A stretch of DNA of 64,000 bases from Oscarella lobularis (taxonomy: Eukaryota; Porifera; Homoscleromorpha; Homosclerophorida; Oscarellidae). The notes under the pieces are model-generated. The model had not been told where the DNA came from. It was given only the letters and a program-made list of their open reading frames with translations, and searched no databases. Position 1 is the first letter of the stretch. Each line of letters begins with the position of its first letter. Where the stretch lies: assembly GCF_947507565.1 (NCBI RefSeq), contig NC_089193.1, positions 1,298,325-1,362,324 on the forward strand, in the 5' to 3' direction. Below, piece by piece: positions 35,290 through 45,481 of this stretch. Made by a program: the position numbers and the translations under genes.

Positions 35290-38200
35290 TTAAAAGATTC
35301 CTTGAGCAGCACCTTCGAGGTGTTCTTCACGAAGTGCTTTAAGCAGTACGGCAACCGACGCTTCTGACACTGCATTTCGCCACCACATGAGCATCTCAAA
35401 AGCTTGCTCTCTGACATCGTCCCTATAATTGCGCCTAATTCTAGCACAGATTTCATAAGGAATGCCAAGCGCAGTAGCGAGTGGTCTCCACACAACACTG
35501 ATTTTTCTCGACAATTTATTCATTTCTCTGTCAGTTGGCTTGCGTTCTGGAGGACCACGGCTCATAATACGACCTGACTGCAGAGGTCTTTGCTCTTGGC
35601 TCTAAAAGAGATAATCATGCTTGTTCGGTATACGATTTTCTCACCATCAAGTCAGGAAAAACTGCCTCCCACACACCCAATGAATCATTGTCTTGCAATG
35701 CATCCCGTAAAGTAAACGCGGTTGCCACGTCACTGTAGTTGGTCAACCAGAAGACTAACATGTCATGAGCAAGGTCTTGTGGTGTCCTGGGCTCCGCCTC
35801 CGTGGTGACGAGATCACTTTGTATTCGTTCTTCTGGTATGTTAAGAAATCGAGCAACATCTTTCCAGTCAGCGCCAATTAGTGGTGCAAGTTGATCAATT
35901 TCAACATTGCTGATTTTGCGATCGGCTAAATCATCAACATTCAAACTATCGTTTTACGAATATTTGTACAATATACCTGGCAGATAGGTTGGTTCCCTTG
36001 AGCTAACTGGTGACACCGCCTTTGAAGATGTCACCTTGACGTTCTCATTTTTTTCACGAGAAGAAATATTAATTTCTGAACGCAGAGTACAGGGCGCGAA
36101 AAGAGCCGAGTTGGCCTTAGACAACGGCAAATCGCCGAAAAAACAGAAGCTGTAAGTTCTCGCCATTTCAGGATCCGAAAGAGCGTTGAGCAGATCTTCA
36201 TTTGGAATGACAATCGTGTGACCGTATTCAGGTGCGGCTCTCCAGTTCGGAGTTAGGCAGGTGACGGCAACAACATTTCGCGTTCCTTCGGAGACGAATA
36301 AGTGGATAGCCTGGCTTCGCATTATGGGAAAATTCTTTAGCCCGTTAGCCTCTTTGACGCGTTCCACGTGGCTTGCGGAAGCGCGGCAGAAGAAAACGTC
36401 AAACGCCCACAGACCATGCTCAATCGTTCGTTCAATGGCAAGGCAGCGAAATGCGAATCCGCGGTTGCGAAATTGAACGCGTAGAAATTGCTCACTGAAG
36501 TGACGCCTTCTAAATGAGAGACGGTCGCCCAGTAGGGTGGCCAGAATTTCTTGATCGACGTTGACGCTTTGACCCAATTTAGTGATGTCAACCGATTTGG
36601 AAAATGACTCGTCGCCTGACATTCGATGCATGACGGTTGCAACAAAATCGTCGCTTTCTTGAAGGTTGATGCCGTGGTCGAAATTCACAGTCACAGTTTG
36701 GTCAAATTCAACGCCGTTTGGGTAAAGAGCGATTATGTCGGAAACAAACACTGGCATCCTGTTGAGCTTTTGAACAGAATTCTTGTCAAGGCTGTAAATC
36801 GCGTAGCCAATTGTGAAGGCACTCCCTTCGCGGATAGCCGCAGGAGGAATGGTTATTGAGGTATTAGTGCCCTCCATGATCAATTGATCGCCACGATGAT
36901 CGACTTCTTTAAAAAAGTCCAGCTCAGGTACTCGATTGAAACGAAGAACCAGGCCGTCGAGGTCAACTGAGATGAAAAGTGGAAGATCATCAGGTTCGGA
37001 ACCAGAAGACGTCGTTGAATAGGCTGACGAGGTCAATAGAGATGGCTTGAAATGTGAAAAATCGTCAACAAAACCAGAAGATACCGAAGAATCAACTCCT
37101 TCAGCTTTCTAGGTTATGGCGGAACAAATCATTAGTTGTCTCGTGGTTTAAAATTTTATCCTATCTTACCGTTTGTTTAAAGTGGTTAAGGGTATTATTA
37201 AGCTTCTTTAACGTTAAATATTTCAACACCTGAATTTGAATTTCCTGTTGAAGTTTTTATAAACTTAGCAGCATACCATTTGTTTTCCCCTCAGAAAGCA
37301 AATATTTCTCCATATTGTTGAATGTTCGCTCTTCAAATGTTGAACCTAAATTGACTTAATGTTTAAATTTTATTATCTGAACCTATATCATACTTGCAGC
37401 TTCAATTGCTCAATTTTTTCGGCGGCTAAGGAATCGAATTCGTATCTTTCACCTCGCTCGAGACCGTTGACTGCATGAACAGGAATGTATCTGGTTAATT
37501 AATTATTGTTTCAAAAAATTAGAGTACTTATTTCAGTAGATTTTTGTCGTGCGAGAGCTAAGTAATCATCAGCGTCATTAGCAAGAGCAGCAGTAGCTGA
37601 GTTTGATGACCAAAAAAGAATATGGCTCTGTGTGTAGAGACCTATTAGTTCCAATTCACTCTATGCATGTAGCTCGTACCTTTCGAAGAACGCGCAATAC
37701 CTCAGAAACTGATTGAGGTTGTCCACAACAAAGTAAAGAAGAGAGCTTAACAGCTGGGAGAGAGCCAATTTGAATTTTTGCGCAAGAATCAAATTTTATC
37801 ATGTGAACAAAGTTTTTAGGATCGACCAAGCCGCAGATGAAATTTACGAATCCTTTTCCTGTAAGAGTCAGATTAACAAAACAACTCCCGTTCATGATAT
37901 CAATTTTGATAACTTCGATCTTCAAGAGATTATACATTTTCCTAAGAAGCTGCTTTTCATATTCTCTAAACACACTTGGCGTTGTCCATGGCAACGAAAA
38001 TCGAAGCAGGCACTCTTGGATAATGCTCAAATTCGACTCTTTTCTAATGATAGCCATCTTTGACGTGTAACGAAACGCTGTTTCGATTCTTCGTCCAGGC
38101 AGCGCTAAAGTGCTATACTTTCTGATCATGTCAATTGCACACTCGCAATTGGCTTCCCACGCTTCTTGAAGATCCTTATGAACGTAAATAAATACAACCT

Positions 38201-38582
38201 CCGGTGCTGTGGAGTCTGTTCGGACAGCTTCTAACGAAAGATCAGCTGCATCCTCGTTTAATTCGCCGAGAGTTCCAGTTACAACTCCAGCAGTGGGAGC
38301 AATGCTGTTGTACAAAGCCTCTCCTCCATCCACTGATCGCAGAACAGTGCAGAAGGATTCGAAGCAAGAATTTGGACGTAATCTCATAGCTCTAATCAAT
38401 TCCCGAGCTCCATCTTCCAGTGAATGACGAGAGTCGTCCAAATAACGGCGAATGTCGTCGTACTGATGATAGGAAAGGCATCCGCATGAGAGCAGAGTAT
38501 CAAGAAGCGATCCTCGAACAGCACCAGCGAGAACGGGCACAAGACGGTCTGTAAGGGGATCGAGACGAGTCCAATCCGACAT
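35290..38582 (-). CDS. CARD-ZU5-UPA-DEATH-DEATH protein
   Basis: Eight exons with consistent phases: 37680-38582, 37528-37627, 37394-37470, 37277-37345, 37170-37229, 35977-37108, 35645-35925, 35290-35601; 977 residues. Residues 1-95 form a CARD (LLDTLLSCGCLSYHQYDDIR, then FESFCTVLR). Residues 110-300 are an alpha/beta region I cannot name; its KIDIMNGSCFVNLTL stretch recalls TRADD-N-like domains. A helical linker follows, then a ZU5 domain (TNTSITIPPAAIREG), the tripeptide HFS at 606-608 at the end of ZU5, a UPA-like domain (FVSEGTRNVVAVTCLTPNW) and two death-fold domains. In PIDD, UNC5CL and NLRP1/CARD8 the HF-S bond between ZU5 and UPA is cut autocatalytically. By inference this is an intracellular death or immune signalling scaffold. 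The start is the first ATG (38582); upstream codons lack ATG. Confidence 0.88.
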
Positions 38583-39197
38583 TGCACGACATGCGCACGA
38601 GGCTGTCAATTAATTAGCGAAGTTCGTCGCGTGAGCTAAAAAATGAGTACTATCAGGAGTCCAGCCGCTCTGATGCCTTACGCAACATTCTAAGACTTCA
38701 AATAATACCGGAAATCTTATTCTCTGATATCGTGCTTAATTAATTCTAGCACAGATTGCATATGGACTCGGAATGTAGCGGTCTCCACTTGGAACTGATT
38801 TTTCAATCGTAATTTGAGACGGGGCTACTTAATGTCTCCGGCACGTGAGCTTGCACAACAAACATCGTCACATCCCTTTGCTTGCTCGAAGAAAAGCCAC
38901 CAGCGCTGCAGAGCGGCTATGCGCCTGTTAATTCTACTCGTGAGGTACACGAAATAGGAGTGCGCATCTTCTACCTCTCCCACTGCTTCTAAGTTACTGA
39001 CTTGTTACAGAGTTTTCTGCATTCTTGGTTCCAAGTATACTACAATAGTAAATTATACTAAAATATTCTAATAGCAAGTGGTCTCTGCCCAAACTCATTT
39101 TTTCGACAATTTACTCATTTCTGTCAGTTTGCCTGCGTTCTGGATAACCACGACTCACAATACTGCCTGGCTGCAGAAGCCTTTGCTGCTCTTGGCT
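38583..39197. other. spacer with relics of duplicated gene pieces
   Basis: Carries two recognisable remnants: 38740-38830 resembles the second DEATH exon of the neighbouring gene, and 39060-39197 is a decayed version of the same exon for the paralog. Between them, 38880-39035 is a diverged copy of the start of the secreted-repeat gene (compare 41745-41895). No intact coding frame. Confidence 0.7.
38880..39035 (+). pseudogene. relic of first exons of the secreted five-repeat gene
   Basis: Aligns over about 155 bp with 41745-41895: GCTCGAAGAAAAG, CACCAGC, a TATGCGC start region, TTAATTCTACT, CTCCCACTGCTT, ACTGACTTGTTA, TTTCTGCATTCTTGGT. Substitutions destroy the reading frame and the rest of the gene is missing. 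It marks a duplicated block containing a death-domain gene plus its divergent neighbour. Confidence 0.75.
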
Positions 39198-41578
39198 CTA
39201 TGATTGCTCATATATTTCTCTCACCACCAAGTCAGGAAAAATTGCGTCCCACACGCCTAATAAACCATTGGCTTTCAATGAACCCCGTAAAGAAAACGCG
39301 GTTGCTTTGTCCCCGTGGTTAGTCAACCAGAAGACTAACATATAATGAGCAAGGTCTTGTGGTGTCCTGGCCTCCGCCTCCAGGTCACTTTCTATTCGTT
39401 CTTCTGGTATTTCAAGTGCTCGAGCAACATCTTTCCAGTCAGCGCCAATTAGTGGCGCAAGTTTATCAATTTCAACATTGCTGATTTTGCGATCGGCTAA
39501 ATCGTCAACATTCAAATCATCGTTTACGAATATTTATACCATATACCTGGCAGACAGGTCGGTCCCCGAGTCCCTCCAAAGCCCGAGGGGCCAAGACTTA
39601 CTGTTGCGTAAACGGGGCTGGGTGACACTGACTGCGAAGAGTTCAACATGACATTAGCATTTCCTTGACGAGAAGTAACATTAATTTCTGAACACAGAGT
39701 GCAGACCATGACAGTGACTGTTGAATCGGCCTCAGACGACGAGACATCGCCCAAAAAACGGAAGCTGTAAGTTCTCGCCATATCAGGATCCGATAAAGCG
39801 TCGAGCATATCTTCATTTGGAATGGCGATCGTGTGAGGGTTTTCAGGCGCGGCTTTCCAGTTCGGAGTTAGGCAGGTGACGGCAACAACATTTCGCGTTC
39901 CTTCGGAGACGAATAGGCGCATAGCCTGGCTTCGAATTATGCGACAATTCCTTAGCTCGTTAGCCTCTTTGACTCGTTCTATGTGGCTTCCGGAGGGGCG
40001 GCAGAAGAAAACGTCAAACGTCCACTGGCCATGCTCAATCGTTCGTTCAATGGCAAGGCAGCGAAATGAGAATGGGAGGTCGTCCCGCTCGTGAAACTGA
40101 ACGTGTAAAAAGTCATCACAGAAGTGGCGCCTTACGAATGAGATACAGTCGCCCAGTAGCGTGACCTGAATTCCTCGATCGATGTTAGCGCTTTGACGCA
40201 ACCTAGTGATGTCAACCGATTTGGAAAATGACTCGTCGCCTGACGTCCGATGCATGACGGTTGCAACAAAGTCGTCGCTTTCTTGAAGCTTGGTGCCGTG
40301 GTCGAATATAACCGTTACGGTTCGATCAAATTCGACGCCACTTGGATAAAGGGCGAGTATGTCGGAAACGAACACTGGCATCCTGTCGAGCTTCTCAACA
40401 GAATTCTTGTCAAGGCTGTAAATCGCGTAGCCAATTGTGAAAGCACTCCCTTCGCGGATAGCCGCAGGAGGAATAGTTATTGAGGTATTAGTGCCCTCCA
40501 TGATCAATTGATCGCCACAATGATCGACTTCTTTAAAAAAGTCCAGCTCAGGTACTCGATTGAAACGAAGAACCAGGCCGTCGAGGTCAACTGAGATGAA
40601 AAGTGGAAGATCATCAGGTTTGGAACCAGAAGACGTTGGGGAGGTCGGCGGACGAGGCGGATCAACTACGACGGCTTGAGCTTGAGCTTCTTCGGCTTCC
40701 TAGGTATACAAGAACAATGAATTGCTGTCTCGTGTCTTGAAGTTTCTGACCATTATTTGCTCTTGCTGAAAAGTCTGCAAATCAGAGTCGTCGTCTGTAG
40801 ACAGACCTTGAGCCTACAGTAACAAACGGCTTGCTGAAAAAGTAAATACAATAGATACATTTTGTCCTACGGTCCACTCTTTAGCCGGTAGAAAACTCTA
40901 GAAAGCAGCTCTTCAGCAGAGTAACTTAATTAAGTCATGTAAATTCAGTACCTTAGACTCCGAACCTTTCTTCCTATGAAATGAACTATAAGGTGCCGGT
41001 TGATTCTGTCAATGTAAACAATAATTCCATTCATTGATACTACTCCTAAGACGTATACCTCCAGTTGAGTAGGAAGAACGGGAACAGCCTTCAGAAAATC
41101 AAAATAAAAACGACCTCACAGCAATAATTAATAAAGCTCTGTACTTCAGATGAACCCTTCGGTATGCCGGACGAGAAGCTGCCGGAAGACGCTGACAAAG
41201 AAGGAACGATATCATCGTCTTCTAAAACCGGTTAAGTTCGGTAGGGCGAGCAGGATCTAAACAGTGTCGACAAACCTTTCTTCCTATGACAAGGTGCCGG
41301 TTGACTCTGTCAGTGTAACAAGAACTCATTGATACTACTCTTAACTAAATAATGACATATACCTCAGACTGCGGTTGCGTAGGAAAAACCGGAACTTCCT
41401 TCTGAAAATCAAAAAAAAACTACCTCTTGCACAGCAATAACTAATAGAGCTCTGCACTTCAGGTGAATTCCTTGGTATGCCCGACGAGAAGCTGCCGGAA
41501 GACATTGAAAGAGAAGGCTGTGACGCTATACAACAGTCGGTGAGTTGGCGCTGGCGAAGGCGAAAGCTTACTGCTCAT
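39198..41578 (-). CDS. ZU5-UPA-DEATH paralog lacking CARD and second DEATH domain
   Basis: The exon 39547-40699 encodes ZU5 plus UPA-like domains closely matching the neighbour (TNTSITIPPAAIREG, FVSEGTRNVVAVTCLTPNW). The exon ending at 39198 encodes one DEATH domain and then stops (REIYEQS). At the ZU5/UPA junction it reads HFC (40118-40126) where the other gene has HFS. Splicing to the degenerate downstream exon would also end early, so the second DEATH domain is lost. Upstream there is no CARD; instead small Ser/Pro-rich mini-exons (SSGSFSSGIP type) occur, two sets of them in a 310-bp tandem duplication. A candidate ATG at 41578 is 204 bp from the divergent secreted gene. The N-terminal exon chain is tentative; the ZU5-DEATH part is solid. 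Confidence 0.72.
40960..41540. repeat. tandem duplication of about 310 bp containing mini-exons
   Basis: CCTTTCTTCCTATGA with AAGGTGCCGGTTGA occurs at about 40965 and again at about 41275; GACGAGAAGCTGCCGGAAGAC occurs near 41170 and 41480. Each unit includes the candidate small exons of the ZU5-DEATH paralog. Confidence 0.8.
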
Positions 41579-41781
41579 GGTTCCGAGTTAATTGTACGAC
41601 ACAGCGCGGTACTCAGGCGGGCAGCGAGCAGTCGATATCGGCAACTGTAAAGAAACTGCGCAGCCTCGATCGCTGTAACCCGGAAATTTTCCCTATATAT
41701 ATGCGTAGTTCCTCACGTGAGTTTACAGACTCTAAGCCACGCCCGTTGCTCGAAGAAAAGGCACCAGCCGAACGGCTAGCT
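41579..41781. promoter_or_regulatory. divergent promoter, ZU5-DEATH paralog/secreted gene
   Basis: About 200 bp between opposite candidate start codons. A TATATATA run lies at 41695-41702, about 80 bp upstream of the secreted gene's ATG. Confidence 0.45.
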
Positions 41782-44700
41782 ATGCGCGGTTCAATTCTAC
41801 TGCTGGGGTAAGTCGAAAAGGAAATAGAAGTGACATGTACCTCCCACACTGCTTACTGACTTGTTAAAGACTTTTCCGCATTCTTGGTCCGTCGTTGGCA
41901 CACGACACCAGCAAAAGACCGTCGGTCAGATCCAACGAAAAGGGCGAGCTGTTCGTCGCTTCCAGCACAGGCATTACAATCGAGTCGGGCACCGTACAAG
42001 CGGACGGTCTCTATTCCAGCGGAATAAGCATTCAGGGTAGCCCGCCTATTAGGCATTGGAAAGAGTTGAAAGTAAAAAGAGAGTCAATCAAGATGACCAA
42101 CCAATCAAGCCTCTGTTTTAGGGTGAAAAAGGCGGCCCAGGAGTGACACCAGATCGCCTGACAAACCTTGAACAAACATTGGCTAAACTAACATCAGAAT
42201 TGGCTCAATTTACCGCACCACCCAAACCTGAAATCCTCATTGACATAACCTTTGACAAAACGATAGACGATTTGGGGCAAACAACAGGCAACCTCATATT
42301 CACAGGTGAACTCAAACAGCTCCTAAAACCCTATAATAACAGAGACATAATCAAAAGGTGCAAAGGGCTTCAAGGTTCTCTTGACCGACGACGGTTCATC
42401 CGGCATCTACGGCGGCACAGCTAACGGCGTTCACGTCACAAACAAAGGTTCAGGCAACGCGAAGGCCGGCTCGTCGAAAGATTTCGTACTGGGCGCAAAC
42501 AACGACTGGTCAAGCCCAACGTCAAATTATCACAGCAGCGGCATCGTGTCGCGATTCAGCCACGGGGCCACGCGAGTCAGTTTCGACTGCACGGATGACG
42601 ATCGCACGTTGAAAAGGCTCTTCGCATTCGACGCCGACGGCGCGCTCATCGGCACGACACCCCCCGGATCGCAAATAAACTTTGCCATCGACGTCAATCA
42701 GACGACAAACGGAGCGCTTATATACGCCGTCGAGTTCGACACGGAAGCGGGTTCGAAGGGCGGAGCGTCGGACGGCACATATTTTACTCTAGATAACTTT
42801 CGCGTGAGCGGAGTCGCGTCGGAGGAAACGAAGGCAGATGGCGATATTGCGATCGAGCTTCTGTCTCGCGTTCTAAATCCTGGAAACGTCGTCCTAATTG
42901 ACCTCGGGCAAAAGCGCGATGCTGAAGACGAGTTGGGCCAAACGACGGCAGACAATTTGCTTTTCGCCGGGACCGACGGCTTTCACGTTCTCTTTCTCGC
43001 TGACGATAGTCTTTATTCGAATGCGTCAAGTGACGTTCGCGTCGTCTCTGATTCGTCCGGTGCTCGAATAGAAACGGTTCAGTTTCGGGGTCTTGTCGCC
43101 GTCTTCAATTACGGCGTCAAAAGAGTTGTTTTCACCGCCAACAATTCTCAAGTCGTCGGAGAAAAACTTTTCGCTTACGACATGAACTATAATACGATCG
43201 CCATTAAAAGTTCCGACGGCAAGCGCGGTTTCTCCGTCGATATGATCGACACGAGCGGTCGACTGATTTACGCCGTTGAGTTGGACGTTTACGCAGGCAA
43301 GCAGACTGAAGGATCGAACGCCTTCTCCATGAGCGGCCTTCGATGTTGGGGATCGGCAAGATCCCTTCAGAACGTACGAAGGGACGTATTCGTTCGACCC
43401 CTAAGAAAATTGGCGTCCTCGAGTGCCGCCGCCGCCGCCGCTGCCGCTTCTAAGGACTCTGGTGGTACAAGCCGTCTCCTTGCGAAACTGGACTTTAACT
43501 GCGGAGCTGATTCCATGGGACAATCGTCCGGCGACCTCGTCTTTGACGGCGTCGACGGATTTCAAATGCTTCTGACGGACGACGACTCGGACGGCGCGTT
43601 CGGCGGCCAAGCCAACGGCGTTCACATAACAAACAAAGACTACGGCAATAGCAAGGACAATACGGCCGATTTGGTGATCGGGGCCAATAACAATTGGCCG
43701 AAGCGCGGCCAAACGAACTATCACAGCAGCGGAATCGTCGCCAAGTTTACTCACGGCGTCGAACGAGTGCGAATCGTTTGCACGGACGACGATTCGACGA
43801 AGAAGACGCTGTACGCTTTCGACGAGTCCGGCGCGGAAATCGGTCGAACGGCGTCCGGTTCGCAACGACCGTTCGTCGTCGATCTCGCGCTGACGAAAGA
43901 TCGTCTAATCTACGCCATCGAGTTCGACACGCTTCCCGGAACGGCGGGGGGCTCGGCCGACGGCACGTATTTCACAATCGACGACGTCGAGATTTACGGG
44001 CGAGCGACGAATGCGACGGCGCGCTCGGGATCGGCGTCGCCGGCGAGCGGCGGTTTTCTCAACGTCGTCGCCACGCGACGACTCGCCACGCTCTCGTTCG
44101 ACTCGAAACTCGACAGCTTCGCTCGCAAACAAGGCGATCTCGTCTTTCTGGGATCCGACGACTTTCGCGTGCTCTTCACCGACGACGATTCTTCGGGCGC
44201 AAGCGGCGGCCAAGCCGACGGCGTTCACATAACGAATAAGAACTACGGTAACAGCAAAGTCGGCAGTGCGAGCGACTACGTTCTCGGGGCTTACAATGGT
44301 CGCCCGTCGTCGTCGGTGAACTATCACAGCTCGGGGATTGTCGCGCGGTTTAGTCACGGCGTTAGCGCCGTCGGCTTGACGTGCACCGATAACGACGGCA
44401 CGACGAAGAGTCTGTTCGCGTTTGACGAATGGGGAACGCAGATCGGCAAGACCAAACCCGGTTCCCGAATTCCGTTTCGAATCGATACGACGTCGACGAG
44501 CGGAAAACTCATCTACGCCGTCGAGTTTGACACGCTCGCCGGAACGGCGGGCGGTTCGAACGACGGCACCGTTTTCACGATCGACGATTTCTACGTTGAC
44601 GGTCCGTTGCCCTGCGCCGCGCGACAGACGCGTCGCTTTTCCGCCGCTCGACGAAAGAGCGACTATGTGCTCGCCGTCGATTCGACGACGAGTCGTCAAG

Positions 44701-45251
44701 TCGTCTTTCTTGATTTTAACAGCGGCGTCGATCACGAGGGACGATCGCAAGGCGATCTCGTCTTCGTCGGCGACGGCGGACTCGTAATCGTTTTTGTCGA
44801 CGACGATTCGAGCGGTTCCTATGGCGGCGACGCCGACGGCGTTCATATTTCAAATCTGGATTACGGCAATGATAAAGACGGCAGCGACGATCTCGTTCTC
44901 GGGGCCTACAATTCCGCTGTAGGGGGAAGTAACTATCACAGTTCTGGTATTGTAGCGAGGTTTAGTCACGGTATGCAGCGGGTTTCCTTGGAGTGCACCG
45001 ATGACGATTCGACGACGAAAACTCTCTTCGCTTTTGATGAGGATGGTAAGCAGATCGGGAAGACGGCTGCCGGATCGCGTCGGCCTTTTGTCGTCGATAC
45101 GACTATGACGAACGGCGGGCTCATTTATTCGGTGGAGTTTGATACGAAAGCTGGCACGGCGGGAGGATCCTTCGATGGGACTTATTTTACGATTGATAAT
45201 TTCAAAGTTGAAGGAATCGTCAATCAGGAAACGGCTCGCAATCACTTCTGA
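41782..45251 (+). CDS. secreted protein with five copies of an unrecognised ~170-residue domain
   Basis: Four exons (41782-41807, 41870-42071, 42122-42305, 42358-45251) give 1101 residues. The N-terminus MRGSILLLGLFRILGPSLA is a signal peptide. A short Gly-Pro stretch (GEKGGPG) and a helical segment follow. Then come five tandem repeats, at about 42240-42830, 42880-43360, 43460-44010, 44080-44600 and 44690-45220. Each runs GDLVF.G.DGF...LTDDDS.G..GG.A.GVHITN, then NYHSSGIVARFSHG, CTDDDSTTKTLFAFDE.G, LIYAVEFDT.AGTAGG and DGTYFTID. Repeat 2 has lost most of these motifs. Acid clusters suggest calcium binding; the LFAFDEDG.QIG strand pattern faintly recalls beta-sandwich modules of bacterial exoproteins. 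I do not recognise the family. All repeats sit in one 2.9-kb exon. It is divergent from the death-domain paralog. Confidence 0.88.
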
Positions 45252-45481
45252 ATTCGCTAGATGTCCGCATAGATACACTGTACTAGAATGATGTCCGTCT
45301 TAGTGACAATAGGATGCTCTTCTTTTCTCACTGTTGCGTCTGTCCGTCTCTACTTCTCAGAAATATATATTCAAAAGCGTTCAACGACCTTCCTTCGCTT
45401 GCGCAGGCCAGATGTAGACTACAACGTTTCGTGGGCTCTGCGAATACGATAAAACAGAGTACAGTAAATCTCGTCTTTTCC

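Noticed and set aside
37036-37108. Starting the ZU5-death protein at the long ORF's own first codon near 37036
   Set aside because: That codon is not ATG; the frame continues upstream through phase-consistent exons to the CARD exon.
43905-44846. 313-codon antisense ORF in the secreted-repeat gene
   Set aside because: Shadow of the repeated acid-rich coding sequence on the plus strand.
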